Source: Hafnia alvei | GTDB lineage: Bacteria > Pseudomonadota > Gammaproteobacteria > Enterobacterales > Enterobacteriaceae | Length of the DNA stretch: 64,000 bases | Assembly: GCF_964063325.1 (NCBI RefSeq) | Contig: NZ_OZ061315.1 | Coordinates: forward strand, 2,480,001 to 2,544,000 | Reading direction: 5' to 3' | In this document: in pieces, positions 1 through 8,922 of the stretch | Layout of the letters: each line of letters begins with the position of its first letter | How positions within the stretch are numbered: the stretch's first letter is position 1 | The notes under the pieces: generated by a model | What the model saw: only the letters and a program-made list of their open reading frames with translations | The model's database searches: none | What the model was told of the DNA's origin: nothing | Position numbers and translations under genes: made by a program

Positions 1-1
1 C

Positions 2-130
2 TTTGCGTTTTCTCCCGTTACCGACGCCTCGGCGGTACGTAATATGGTGATGCCGCTATTGGCTGCCGCTATTTTTGTTCCTTATATCAAGCGCTCAAGC
101 CGCGTACGCGATACGTTTATTGAGCCGTAA
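2..130 (+). CDS. ydgK: C-terminal end of YdgK-like DUF2569 inner membrane protein (partial)
   Basis: An open frame enters from the left edge and ends at a TAA at 128-130, giving 42 residues. It contains a hydrophobic stretch (MPLLAAAIFVPYIK) followed by a basic tail rich in Arg and Ser, as expected for the last membrane segment of a DUF2569 protein. In E. coli ydgK lies immediately upstream of rsxA in the same orientation, so position supports the name. Only the C-terminus is visible, and its function is not established in the family. Confidence 0.6.
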   Translation, partial: FAFSPVTDASAVRNMVMPLLAAAIFVPYIKRSSRVRDTFIEP

Positions 131-284
131 TTAGGCTGTTTTATCGGCGTTCAGTACTCCCTCATTCGAGTTAATTCGCAATAAATCGAATAACCTTGTA
201 CTTGATCTGTTGTCGTCCGGCGGCTAAATCCCGATAATACGGCGGTTTTTCTTCGTCTACTGTTTTTCTTGCTAGGTTTAGTTG

Positions 285-866
285 ATGACCGATTATTTGC
301 TGTTACTGGTCGGTACCGTTCTGGTCAATAACTTTGTTTTAGTTAAGTTTCTCGGCTTATGTCCATTTATGGGCGTGTCTAAAAAGCTGGAAACGGCCAT
401 TGGTATGGGGCTGGCAACCACCTTTGTACTCACCCTCGCCTCTGTTTGCGCGTGGGCGGTTAATGAATTCATTCTGGTGCCGCTGGCGCTAGGATATTTG
501 CGTACCTTAACCTTTATCTTGGTGATTGCCGTTGTGGTGCAGTTCACCGAGCTGGTGGTACGTAAAACAAGCCCTGCGCTGTATCGACTGCTCGGTATCT
601 TCCTGCCGCTGATTACAACTAACTGCGCCGTGCTTGGCGTGGCGCTGCTTAACGTCAACCAGTCGCATAACTTTATGCAGTCTGCTGTTTATGGCTTTAG
701 CGCCGCTGCCGGCTTCTCGCTGGTGATGGTTCTGTTTGCCGCGATCCGTGAACGTTTAGCCGTGGCTGACGTACCCGCGCCGTTTCGTGGCTCATCTATT
801 GCACTGATTACCGCCGGACTGATGTCCCTTGCGTTTATGGGCTTTACCGGGTTGGTGAAATTCTAA
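285..866 (+). CDS. rsxA: RsxA, membrane subunit of the SoxR-reducing (Rnf-type) electron transport complex
   Basis: A 193-residue integral membrane protein with about six hydrophobic segments, nearly identical in plan to E. coli RsxA. The N-terminal half carries the VNNFVLVKFLGLCPFMGVS motif and the centre carries LPLITTNCAVLGVALL; in this family these conserved cysteines sit near the membrane core and are thought to hold iron. The ATG at 285 is chosen over the TTG three bases earlier because it gives the family start MTDYLLL. It is first in rsxABCDGE; its TAA overlaps the rsxB ATG by one base. The complex uses reduced pyridine nucleotide to return SoxR to the reduced, inactive state. Confidence 0.95.
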   Translation: MTDYLLLLVGTVLVNNFVLVKFLGLCPFMGVSKKLETAIGMGLATTFVLTLASVCAWAVNEFILVPLALGYLRTLTFILVIAVVVQFTELVVRKTSPALYRLLGIFLPLITTNCAVLGVALLNVNQSHNFMQSAVYGFSAAAGFSLVMVLFAAIRERLAVADVPAPFRGSSIALITAGLMSLAFMGFTGLVKF

Positions 867-1459
867 TGTCGTCGTTGTGGATTGCTATTTGTGCCGTCGG
901 CGCTATCGCGCTGGTTTCCGGTATCGTGCTCGGCTTTGCCGCGCGCCGTTTTAAAGTTGATGCTGACCCTATCGTTGAACAGATCGACGCTATCCTGCCG
1001 CAAAGCCAATGTGGTCAATGCGGGCACCCTGGCTGTCGCCCGTACGCCGAAGCTGTTTCAAGCGGTGGCGAAAAAATTAATCGTTGCGCCCCAGGCGGCG
1101 AGCAGGTGATGTTGAAGATCGCCGAACTGCTCGCGGTAGACCCTCAGCCTTTAGACGGCGAAGCCGCCCAGTCTGAGCCGGTGCGTCAGGTGGCACTGAT
1201 TGATGAAGAGAACTGCATCGGCTGTACCAAATGCATTCAAGCCTGCCCCGTTGATGCCATCGTTGGCGCAACACGCGCCATGCATACGGTAGTGAGCGAT
1301 CTGTGCACCGGTTGTAATCTGTGCGTCGCGCCTTGCCCAACCGACTGCATCACGTTAGTGCCGGTACCGACCACCACGGCAAACTGGAAATGGGACCTAA
1401 ACACCATTCCGGTCAGAACAATTTCCGTAAATGAACGCGAAGTGGAACACCATGTTTAA
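866..1459 (+). CDS. rsxB: RsxB, multi iron-sulfur ferredoxin-like subunit
   Basis: 197 residues. An N-terminal membrane helix (IAICAVGAIALVSGIVLGFAA) is followed by a 4Fe-4S domain with cysteines in CGQCGHPGC and a fourth in NRCAPGG. Two bacterial ferredoxin motifs follow, CIGCTKCIQACP and CTGCNLCVAPCP, each able to hold a 4Fe-4S cluster. The protein is the electron conduit from RsxC to the membrane subunits. It overlaps rsxA by one base and rsxC by eight bases, which indicates translational coupling. All cysteines expected for three clusters are present. Confidence 0.95.
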   Translation: MSSLWIAICAVGAIALVSGIVLGFAARRFKVDADPIVEQIDAILPQSQCGQCGHPGCRPYAEAVSSGGEKINRCAPGGEQVMLKIAELLAVDPQPLDGEAAQSEPVRQVALIDEENCIGCTKCIQACPVDAIVGATRAMHTVVSDLCTGCNLCVAPCPTDCITLVPVPTTTANWKWDLNTIPVRTISVNEREVEHHV

Positions 1460-3563
1460 TCTGTTTGCAGCGCTGAAAAAAGACAAGTTGTGGGACTTCA
1501 AAGGCGGTATTCATCCGCCTGAAATGAAGCATCCGTCCAGCCATGTTCCGCTGCGCCACTTTTCGCTGCCGCCAATGTTGATTATTCCCGTTCAGCAGCA
1601 TATCGGCTCGGAAGGTGAACTGTTAGTGAAAGTCGGTCAGCACGTCATGAAAGGTCAGCCGCTCACGCGCGGTACGGGCCGTATGCTGCCGGTTCACGCC
1701 TCTACGTCCGGGGTGATTAGCGCCATTTCGCCTCAGATAACCGCGCATCCTTCGGGTCTGCGCGAAACCTGTATTACCCTGATTCCCGATAATCAAGATC
1801 GCTGGGGAGAGTTGCATCCGGTCGCGGATTACCGCGCAGAGTCACCGTTAGCCCTCACTGAGCTTATCCATCAGGCGGGTATTGCGGGCTTAGGCGGTGC
1901 GGGCTTCCCGACCGGTAACAAATTGGAAGGCGGCTATAGCAAAGTTGAAACGCTGATTATCAATGCCGCTGAGTGCGAACCTTATATCACCGCCGACGAT
2001 CGTCTGATGCGTGAACATGCCGCTGAAATCATCGCCGGCTGTGAAATTCTGCGCCATATTTTGTCACCTCAGCGCACCCTGATTGGCATTGAAGATAACA
2101 AGCCAGAAGCCATCGCGGCGCTGAAGCTCGCACTACAGGGCCACGACGATATCAAACTACGAGTGATCCCGACCAAATACCCGTCCGGCGGTGCCAAACA
2201 GCTCACCAAAATCCTCACAGGGATGGAAGTGCCTTTTGGCAAACACTCCGCGTCTATCGGCGTTTTAATGCAAAACGTCGGTACGGTTTATGCGATCAAA
2301 CGCGCCATTATCGACGGTGAGCCATTGATTGAACGCGTTGTAACGCTCACCGGCGAACTGATGAAAAAGCCGGGCAACGTGTGGGCACGCTTAGGCACAC
2401 CGGTTAAGCATCTTTTACAGGCCGGTGAGTTTGAAGCTCAGAACCGCTCACCGATGGTGATTATGGGCGGTCCATTGATGGGCTTTACCCTCGCCTATCT
2501 CAATGTGCCGATTGTTAAAATCAGCAACTGCATTTTAGCGCCGTCAAAAAATGAGTTTGATGAAGCCAACGAAGAGCAGGCCTGTATTCGCTGCAGCCAA
2601 TGCGCCGATGCCTGTCCTGCCGGTCTTTTGCCGCAGCAGCTTTATTGGTTTAGCCGTGGTCAAGAGCATGAGAAAGCGCGCCAGCATCATCTGTTCGACT
2701 GCATTGAATGCGGCGCCTGCGCCTACGTTTGCCCAAGCAGTATTCCTTTGGTGCAATACTACCGCCAAGAGAAGGCGGAAATTAAAGCCGCCGATCAGGA
2801 AGCGGCGCGAGCCGCTCAGGCAAAAGAGCGTTTCGAAGCCCGTCAGGCGCGTTTAGAACGTGAAAAAGCCGCTCGAGAATTGCGCCATAAACAGGCCGCG
2901 GTGAAAGTGACCGAAAGCGACCAAACTGCGGTACAGGCCGCGGTGGCACGCGTTAAACAGCGTCAAGAGCAGCAGAACGGTATCAGCTCAATTCACCCGT
3001 TTAACAACGATCAGGAAGATAACAGCATTCGCGCGGCTCGCGAGGCGCGCAAGGCCTTGGCTCGCGAACGTAAGCAGGAAAATGTTTCCCAGCCTGAAGC
3101 CGAAGCCGATCCGCGTAAGGCAGCTGTTGCCGCCGCGCTCGCTCGCGTTAAAGCCAAAAAAGCCGCTCAGGCAAATACCGCTGAAGGTGGCGCAACGGCC
3201 AATGAAAATATCGTCGTTCCTGCTGAGGAAGCCGGTGAAGATCCGCGTAAAGCTGCGGTTGCCGCCGCTATCGCAAGAGCCAAAGCGAAAAGAGCTACGT
3301 CGCTAGAGAATGCCACATCTCCTGCGGATCAAATGGAAACTAGCATCGATACGGATCCGCGCAAAGCTGCGGTGGCCGCTGCGATTGCACGCGCTAAAGC
3401 CAAAAAAGCGGCTCAGGCGCAAGAAAATGATACGGTTTCAGCGTCCTCTGATGAAGGCGCTGATAACTCACAAGACCCACGCAAGGCCGCTGTTGCAGCT
3501 GCTATTGCCCGTGTAAAAGCGAAACAGGCGGCGCAGAAGTCAGCCGCGGTTAACGAGGATTAA
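1452..3563 (+). CDS. rsxC: RsxC, NADH-binding iron-sulfur subunit with C-terminal repeats
   Basis: 703 residues from the ATG at 1452, which gives the family start MFNLFAALKK; an ATG at 1431 would add seven non-family residues. The N-terminal half holds the flavin/NADH fold with GLGGAGFPTGNK and AAECEPYITADD. Two ferredoxin motifs follow at about residues 378-388 (CIRCSQCADACP) and 417-427 (CIECGACAYVCP). The last 160 residues are Ala, Lys and Arg rich and include four copies of a DPRKAAVAAAxARxKAK unit beginning near residues 553, 597, 635 and 675, separated by acidic linkers. The family is known for variable repeats here. The protein is the predicted electron entry point of the complex. Confidence 0.94.
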   Translation: MFNLFAALKKDKLWDFKGGIHPPEMKHPSSHVPLRHFSLPPMLIIPVQQHIGSEGELLVKVGQHVMKGQPLTRGTGRMLPVHASTSGVISAISPQITAHPSGLRETCITLIPDNQDRWGELHPVADYRAESPLALTELIHQAGIAGLGGAGFPTGNKLEGGYSKVETLIINAAECEPYITADDRLMREHAAEIIAGCEILRHILSPQRTLIGIEDNKPEAIAALKLALQGHDDIKLRVIPTKYPSGGAKQLTKILTGMEVPFGKHSASIGVLMQNVGTVYAIKRAIIDGEPLIERVVTLTGELMKKPGNVWARLGTPVKHLLQAGEFEAQNRSPMVIMGGPLMGFTLAYLNVPIVKISNCILAPSKNEFDEANEEQACIRCSQCADACPAGLLPQQLYWFSRGQEHEKARQHHLFDCIECGACAYVCPSSIPLVQYYRQEKAEIKAADQEAARAAQAKERFEARQARLEREKAARELRHKQAAVKVTESDQTAVQAAVARVKQRQEQQNGISSIHPFNNDQEDNSIRAAREARKALARERKQENVSQPEAEADPRKAAVAAALARVKAKKAAQANTAEGGATANENIVVPAEEAGEDPRKAAVAAAIARAKAKRATSLENATSPADQMETSIDTDPRKAAVAAAIARAKAKKAAQAQENDTVSASSDEGADNSQDPRKAAVAAAIARVKAKQAAQKSAAVNED
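3108..3530 (+). repeat. Four in-frame DPRKAAVAAA repeats at the 3' end of rsxC
   Basis: Four direct repeats begin at 3108, 3240, 3354 and 3474, so the spacing is 132, 114 and 120 bases. Each encodes DPRKAAVAAA(L/I)AR(V/A)KAK and is separated from the next by a non-conserved acidic linker. They are probably helical, positively charged modules. Such repeats can expand or contract by recombination, so the copy number may vary between strains. Confidence 0.85.
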
Positions 3564-4616
3564 ATGGCTTTTAGAATCGCCAGCTCACCCTTTACTCATA
3601 ATCAGCAATCAACCCAGCGCATCATGCTGTGGGTGATTTTTGCCTGTATTCCTGGCATCGCTGCTCAAGCCTATTTCTTTGGCTATGGCAATCTTATCCA
3701 ATGCGCGTTGGCCATTGTGACGGCGCTGCTGACCGAAGCTCTGGTTTTGCGCTTGCGTCATCGAAACGTAGCTAAAACCTTGGGCGATAATTCCGCTCTG
3801 CTGACGGCGTTGCTGTTGGGGATCAGTCTGCCTCCGCTGGTGCCTTGGTGGATGGTGGTATTAGGCACGGTGTTTGCCATCGTGATTGCCAAACAGCTTT
3901 ACGGTGGTTTGGGGCAAAACCCGTTTAACCCAGCGATGATTGGCTATGTCGTTCTGCTGATTTCTTTCCCCGTGCAGATGACCACGTGGCTGCCGCCAGA
4001 GAGCCTGATGAACGCGCCGCTGAATGTGAATGATACGCTGTTGCTTATTTTTAGCGGGCATACCGCCGACGGCACAGTTATCCATCAGCTGATTCAAACC
4101 GCCGATGGCATCAGTCAAGCCACGCCGTTAGACAGCTTTAAAACCAGTCTTCGCTCTGGCCATGACGTGGCTGAGATTCTGCGCCAGCCAATTTATCAAG
4201 GCGAGTTTGCTGGTTTAGGCTGGCAGTGGGTTAACGCCGGTTTCTTGCTCGGTGGCATCGTGTTACTGCTGCGCGGCGTGATTCACTGGCAGATCCCCGT
4301 GAGCTTTATTGCGGCCTTAGCGGTATGTTCGGCTCTCGGCGGTTATTTCTCTCCCGAAAGCGCAGTGCCGCCAATGTTAGAACTGTTCTCCGGCGCAACC
4401 ATGCTGGGCGCTTTCTTTATCGCAACCGATCCGGTGACGGCGTCTACAACGCCGCGCGGGCGTTTGATTTTCGGTGGTTTGATTGGCGCATTAGTGTGGA
4501 TTATCCGTACCTACGGTGGCTATCCAGACGGTGTAGCCTTTGCCGTACTGCTGGCGAATATTACCGTTCCGTTGATTGACCACTACACCAAGCCACGCGC
4601 TTACGGACATCGCTAA
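3564..4616 (+). CDS. rsxD: RsxD, FMN-carrying membrane subunit
   Basis: 350 residues with about nine to ten hydrophobic segments, matching E. coli RsxD from end to end. The threonine at residue 187, in ATPLDSF, is at the position where RnfD/RsxD proteins attach FMN through a phosphoester. LYGGLGQNPFNPAMIGYV and LSGATMLGAFF-type motifs (here FSGATMLGAFF) are the other family hallmarks. The start codon follows the rsxC stop directly with no gap, and rsxG begins nine bases after its stop. Confidence 0.94.
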   Translation: MAFRIASSPFTHNQQSTQRIMLWVIFACIPGIAAQAYFFGYGNLIQCALAIVTALLTEALVLRLRHRNVAKTLGDNSALLTALLLGISLPPLVPWWMVVLGTVFAIVIAKQLYGGLGQNPFNPAMIGYVVLLISFPVQMTTWLPPESLMNAPLNVNDTLLLIFSGHTADGTVIHQLIQTADGISQATPLDSFKTSLRSGHDVAEILRQPIYQGEFAGLGWQWVNAGFLLGGIVLLLRGVIHWQIPVSFIAALAVCSALGGYFSPESAVPPMLELFSGATMLGAFFIATDPVTASTTPRGRLIFGGLIGALVWIIRTYGGYPDGVAFAVLLANITVPLIDHYTKPRAYGHR

Positions 4617-4625
4617 GGAATCGCT

Positions 4626-5267
4626 ATGCTTTCTACTATGCGCCGCCATGGCACCACGCTTGCGTTGTTTGCCGTATTAGCCACGGGTTTAACTGCGGTG
4701 GTGAATGAATTAACCAAAGATACCATCGCTCATCAGGCTGAACTACAGCAAAAACAACTCTTTGACCAGGTTCTACCCACCGAGATGTATAACAACGAAT
4801 TACAGCATGAATGTTACGTTGTCACGGATAAGCGTCTTGGATCTGCTGCACCGCACCATTTATATCTGGCACGGAAAGATGGCGTACCGGTGGCCGCCGC
4901 GGTGGAGTCTACCGCGCCCGATGGCTATTCCGGTGCGATTCAACTGCTGGTTGCCGCTGATTTTTCCGGTAAGGTGTTGGGCGTACGCGTTTTAGAGCAT
5001 CATGAAACGCCCGGTCTAGGGGATAAAATTGATGCCCGAATTTCTGACTGGATTAACAGCTTCCGCAATCAAACCGTTCACGGGGATAATGACCCACGCT
5101 GGTTTGTGAAAAAAGACGGCGGCGTGTTTGATCAGTTTACCGGAGCTACCATTACGCCACGCGCGGTGGTCAATGAAGTTCGCCACACGGCCGTTTTCTT
5201 ACAAGAGAATCGTGAACGTATTGAATCCATGCCGCGCTGCCAAATAACCGCAGGAGAAAGTAACTGA
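4626..5267 (+). CDS. rsxG: RsxG, FMN-binding subunit
   Basis: 213 residues with one N-terminal membrane anchor (LALFAVLATGLTAVV) and a periplasmic FMN-binding domain. HHETPGLGDKI and FDQFTGATITPRAVV are the diagnostic motifs; Thr175 in TGATITP is the expected covalent FMN attachment site. It sits between rsxD and rsxE, and its stop overlaps the rsxE start by one base. The cytoplasmic N-terminus is short, as in the family. Confidence 0.94.
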   Translation: MLSTMRRHGTTLALFAVLATGLTAVVNELTKDTIAHQAELQQKQLFDQVLPTEMYNNELQHECYVVTDKRLGSAAPHHLYLARKDGVPVAAAVESTAPDGYSGAIQLLVAADFSGKVLGVRVLEHHETPGLGDKIDARISDWINSFRNQTVHGDNDPRWFVKKDGGVFDQFTGATITPRAVVNEVRHTAVFLQENRERIESMPRCQITAGESN

Positions 5268-5965
5268 TGAGTGAAGCCAAAACGCTGCTGGCAAATGGCC
5301 TGTGGAAAAATAACTCTGCGCTGGTTCAGTTGCTCGGATTGTGTCCTTTGTTGGCGGTATCATCTACCGCAACCAACGCTCTTGGGCTGGGTTTGGCAAC
5401 CACGTTAGTGCTGGTTTTCACCAACAGCGCCGTTTCTGCCCTGCGCCGCTGGGTTCCGCACGAGATCCGTATTCCGATTTATGTGATGATCATCGCCTCG
5501 GTGGTGAGCACCGTGCAGATGTTGATCAACGCCTACGCGTTTGGGCTGTATCAGTCGTTGGGGATTTTCATCCCACTTATCGTGACCAACTGTATCGTGA
5601 TTGGTCGCGCCGAGGCTTATGCAGCTAAAAATCCGGTCGGTCTTTCTGCCATTGATGGTTTAGCGATGGGACTGGGTGCAACCTGTGCGCTGTTCGTATT
5701 GGGTTCGCTACGTGAAATCTGCGGTAACGGTACATTGTTCGACGGTGCCGATTTATTGTTAGGTTCTTGGGCTAAATCGTTGCGCATTGAAATCTTCCAC
5801 ACTGATACGCCATTCCTACTGGCAATGCTGCCACCCGGTGCATTCTTGGGTCTAGGATTTTTGTTGGCGCTGAAGTATGTTATTGATCAGAAAATGAAAG
5901 CCCGTCAGGCAGCGCGTCAAACCGTTGCTCCGACTATCAATAATGAAAGCGAACGAGCATTATGA
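5267..5965 (+). CDS. rsxE: RsxE, membrane subunit paralogous to RsxA
   Basis: 232 residues with about six membrane segments. It shares the RsxA-type signatures: LWKNNSALVQLLGLCPLLAVS near the start and IFIPLIVTNCIVIGRAEA in the middle, each carrying one conserved cysteine. It is the last rsx gene, and its last four bases overlap the nth ATG, as in E. coli. RsxA and RsxE are homologous halves that pack in opposite orientations in the membrane in Rnf-type complexes. Confidence 0.94.
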   Translation: MSEAKTLLANGLWKNNSALVQLLGLCPLLAVSSTATNALGLGLATTLVLVFTNSAVSALRRWVPHEIRIPIYVMIIASVVSTVQMLINAYAFGLYQSLGIFIPLIVTNCIVIGRAEAYAAKNPVGLSAIDGLAMGLGATCALFVLGSLREICGNGTLFDGADLLLGSWAKSLRIEIFHTDTPFLLAMLPPGAFLGLGFLLALKYVIDQKMKARQAARQTVAPTINNESERAL

Positions 5966-6603
5966 ATCAGGAAAAGCGCACGCTGATCCTTAAGCGGCTA
6001 CAAGAGAATAATCCTCACCCCACCACGGAACTGGCCTACAGCTCAAATTTTGAGTTGCTGATTTCAGTGCTGCTATCGGCGCAAGCTACCGATGTGAGCG
6101 TAAATAAAGCAACGGCGCTGCTATATCCGGTGGCAAATACCCCAGCGGCGCTGCTCAAACTGGGCGTTGATGGCATCAAGCAGTACATCAAAACCATCGG
6201 TTTATATAACAGCAAGGCAGAGAATATTGTTAAGACCTGCCGGATCCTGCTTGATGAGCACAATGGCGAAGTGCCAGAAAATCGCGCCGCGCTGGAAGCT
6301 CTGCCGGGCGTTGGCAGAAAAACCGCTAACGTGGTGCTCAATACAGCCTTTGGTTGGCCAACGATCGCTGTAGATACCCACATATTCCGCGTATGCAACC
6401 GCACCGGTTTTGCACCAGGAAAAAACGTTGATGAAGTCGAAGCTAAGCTACTAAAAGTGGTACCCAAAGAGTTCAAGCTTGATTGTCATCACTGGTTAAT
6501 ATTGCATGGCCGCTATACCTGCATCGCGCGCAAACCGCGCTGTGGCTCATGCATCATCGAAGATCTGTGTGAGTTCAAAGAGAAGGTTTATCCCGAATCC
6601 TAA
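5962..6603 (+). CDS. nth: Endonuclease III, DNA glycosylase/AP lyase
   Basis: 213 residues that excise oxidised pyrimidines and cleave abasic sites in base-excision repair. The helix-hairpin-helix LPGVGRKTANVVL contains the catalytic lysine at residue 120, and the catalytic aspartate is Asp138 in AVDTH. A C-terminal 4Fe-4S cluster motif with Cys spacing 6-2-5 is present in CIARKPRCGSCIIEDLC. The gene overlaps rsxE by four bases, tying DNA repair to the redox-sensor operon as in E. coli. Confidence 0.96.
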   Translation: MNQEKRTLILKRLQENNPHPTTELAYSSNFELLISVLLSAQATDVSVNKATALLYPVANTPAALLKLGVDGIKQYIKTIGLYNSKAENIVKTCRILLDEHNGEVPENRAALEALPGVGRKTANVVLNTAFGWPTIAVDTHIFRVCNRTGFAPGKNVDEVEAKLLKVVPKEFKLDCHHWLILHGRYTCIARKPRCGSCIIEDLCEFKEKVYPES

Positions 6604-6615
6604 GCATACCGATAC

Positions 6616-6645
6616 ATAATGCGCAGGTATTCTCTTGCGCATTAT
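6616..6645 (+). terminator. Stem-loop after nth
   Basis: Perfect 10-base arms ATAATGCGCA (6616-6625) and TGCGCATTAT (6636-6645) with a 10-base loop lie 12 bases after the nth stop. There is no T run, so this may be an RNA stability hairpin or a weak terminator for the rsx-nth transcript. Confidence 0.45.
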
Positions 6646-6777
6646 TGAATGCAGCTTCCTCACTAGCCCCCAAATCTCGCCCTAGCGCCGCCTCCTGCAA
6701 CTGTGATCCCGTCCGCTTTTTTCATAAAATGTGTGAAAAGATGCCATAGCGCCGAGATCAAGGGTTTTCGTTGTCAT

Positions 6778-6799
6778 TTTTTTGAAATAGATCACATTT
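6778..6799 (+). promoter_or_regulatory. CRP-like site upstream of dtpA
   Basis: The right half TAGATCACATTT matches the CRP consensus half AGATCACATTT exactly, while the left half keeps only the TGA core (TTGAAA). It is about 420 bases before the dtpA start, which is far for direct activation, so the role is uncertain. Confidence 0.35.
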
Positions 6800-7217
6800 A
6801 TCAGGTCACGAAAAATAACTATTTTCATACAAAATGTGAATTATTTGGATAATTATGCACATAAACGGTTATGCATTATTATTGCAATGGCATTTTTATA
6901 GAAAGCAGTCGATCACACTGCATATCTTTACAATAGAAGAATATATAACGAAAAACGGTCTGATTAGGATTTAATCAAAACATTAATTCGGGAAAGAGCG
7001 AAAACACAATGCTTCACTCTGCATAACATTTGTAACAACTCGCGGATGTTCTGCATAAAGTTTATGTAACAGAATATTTCATAGGTATTGTCAGACTGCA
7101 TCATATAGTGAACATTAACCCCCGATCTTCCAACTTATAACAATGCAAAAGGATGCTTCCCCGCATCACTCTTTGTTTCCCTGTCACTGATAGGGTATGA
7201 AAAAATTCGAGGTATTT

Positions 7218-8729
7218 GTGTCAACCGCAAACAACAACAGTAATAAGGCAGATGAGAGCGTTAGCCTAAACGCCTTTAAGCAGCCTAGAGCTTTCTACCT
7301 GATTTTCTCCATCGAACTATGGGAACGTTTTGGTTACTACGGCCTTCAGGGCATCATGGCCGTTTATCTGGTCAAAATGCTTGGAATGACCGAGGCCGAC
7401 TCGATCACCCTGTTCTCTTCCTTCAGCGCACTGGTATATGGCTTTGTTGCTATCGGTGGCTGGTTAGGCGATAAAGTTCTCGGTGCTAAACGCGTTATCG
7501 TGCTTGGCGCATTAGTCCTCGCCGTGGGTTATGCCTTGGTTGCCTTCTCAGGCCACGATATCACGTGGGTCTATGCAGGTATGGCGACTATTGCCGTAGG
7601 TAACGGCTTGTTCAAAGCCAACCCATCTTCCCTGCTGTCAACCTGCTATGAGAAAAACGATCCGCGTTTGGACGGTGCATTTACTATGTACTATATGTCC
7701 ATCAACATCGGTTCCTTCTTCTCTATGCTGGCAACCCCATGGTTGGCCGCACAGTATGGCTGGAACATCGCATTCTCACTGAGCGTTGTGGGTATGCTGA
7801 TCACGCTGGTTAACTTCATGATGTGCCGTCGCTGGGTTAAGAACCACGGTTCTAAACCTGACTTTGAGCCTCTGAAATTTAATAAGCTGCTGATGACCTT
7901 AGTGGGTATCGTAGTGCTGATCGGTGTTTCTTACTGGCTTCTGCACAACCAGATCGTTGCTCGTTGGGCGCTGGCGTTGATTTCTCTGGGTATCGTTCTG
8001 GTATTCGCTAAAGAGACTTTCGCTCTGCACGGCCCTGCTCGTCGTAAGATGATCGTTGCTTTCTTGCTGATGCTGGAAGCCGTTGTCTTCTTCGTTCTGT
8101 ACAGCCAGATGCCAACGTCTCTGAACTTCTTTGCGATTCACAACGTTGAGCACTCTATTCTGGGTATCGCGTTTGAGCCAGAACAGTATCAGGCACTGAA
8201 CCCATTCTGGATCATGGTAGCTAGCCCAATTTTGGCTGCGGTTTATAACAAGATGGGCGACCGTCTGCCAATGCCACACAAGTTCGCTATCGGTATGGTT
8301 CTGTGTTCCGGTGCATTCTTAGTGCTGCCATGGGGCGCAACCTTCGCCAACGAGCAAGGCATCATGTCTGTAAACTGGCTGATCCTAAGCTACGCTCTGC
8401 AGAGTATCGGCGAGCTGATGATTTCTGGTCTGGGTCTGGCAATGGTTGCACAGTTGGTTCCACAGCGTCTGATGGGCTTCATCATGGGCTCATGGTTCCT
8501 GACTACCGCAGCGGCTGCGCTGATTGCGGGTAAAGTGGCTGCGCTGACCGCTGTACCTTCTGACGTACCAGATGCTCACGCATCACTGGCTATCTACAGC
8601 CACGTATTTATGCAAATTGGTATCGTAACAGCGGTTATTGCCGTGCTGATGATGTTGACCGCGCCTAAACTGAATCGTATGACTCAGAGCAGCGATGAAG
8701 AAAACGCTCGCGAAGCTGCGACCGTTTAA
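7218..8729 (+). CDS. dtpA: Dipeptide/tripeptide:proton symporter DtpA (TppB)
   Basis: 503 residues from a GTG at 7218, preceded by GAGG five bases upstream; this gives the E. coli-like start (V/M)STAN. An in-frame ATG at 7197 has only a weak ribosome-binding site and adds seven residues. This is a POT/PTR-family transporter with about 14 membrane segments. IELWERFGYYGLQGIMAVYL is the E1XXE2R-containing PTR signature in helix 1, and FTMYYMSINIGSFFS is the second PTR signature. It imports di- and tripeptides with protons. A strong terminator follows, so it is monocistronic. Confidence 0.95.
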   Translation: MSTANNNSNKADESVSLNAFKQPRAFYLIFSIELWERFGYYGLQGIMAVYLVKMLGMTEADSITLFSSFSALVYGFVAIGGWLGDKVLGAKRVIVLGALVLAVGYALVAFSGHDITWVYAGMATIAVGNGLFKANPSSLLSTCYEKNDPRLDGAFTMYYMSINIGSFFSMLATPWLAAQYGWNIAFSLSVVGMLITLVNFMMCRRWVKNHGSKPDFEPLKFNKLLMTLVGIVVLIGVSYWLLHNQIVARWALALISLGIVLVFAKETFALHGPARRKMIVAFLLMLEAVVFFVLYSQMPTSLNFFAIHNVEHSILGIAFEPEQYQALNPFWIMVASPILAAVYNKMGDRLPMPHKFAIGMVLCSGAFLVLPWGATFANEQGIMSVNWLILSYALQSIGELMISGLGLAMVAQLVPQRLMGFIMGSWFLTTAAAALIAGKVAALTAVPSDVPDAHASLAIYSHVFMQIGIVTAVIAVLMMLTAPKLNRMTQSSDEENAREAATV

Positions 8730-8751
8730 TCACTTCCGGTTATCATTGTGA

Positions 8752-8779
8752 AAAGCGCCCTCTGGGGCGCTTTTTTTTA
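8752..8779 (+). terminator. Rho-independent terminator of dtpA
   Basis: AAAAGCGCCC TCT GGGGCGCTTTTTTTT: a GC-rich stem followed by eight T residues, 22 bases after the dtpA stop. Confidence 0.9.
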
Positions 8780-8922
8780 TCTGCGAGCGCCTGCAAAAAT
8801 ACTCAAACCAGTCACTGACAATTATTCATTGTCGCCGTAATATGGTTCTTCGCTAGGTATATCGATACCCCAAATAGTATGACGGGTATATCAATGTCTC
8901 AGGATCGTCTAAGGAGTGTTTG

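Larger units (their letters stand above)
6604..7217. other. Intergenic region nth-dtpA, AT-rich promoter region
   Basis: About 600 bases without a gene. After the nth hairpin, the right part is AT-rich and is probably the dtpA control region. It includes a CRP-like half site at 6778-6799 and several loosely repeated AT-rich motifs. In E. coli dtpA is controlled by OmpR; I could not define convincing OmpR boxes here. No small ORF with a good ribosome-binding site was seen. Confidence 0.5.

Noticed and set aside
6036..6476. 146-residue minus-strand ORF inside nth
   Set aside because: Antisense shadow of endonuclease III, with no support of its own.
7197..7217. Upstream in-frame ATG start for dtpA
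   Set aside because: The GTG at 7218 has GAGG at the right distance and restores the family N-terminus; the upstream ATG lacks a clear ribosome-binding site.
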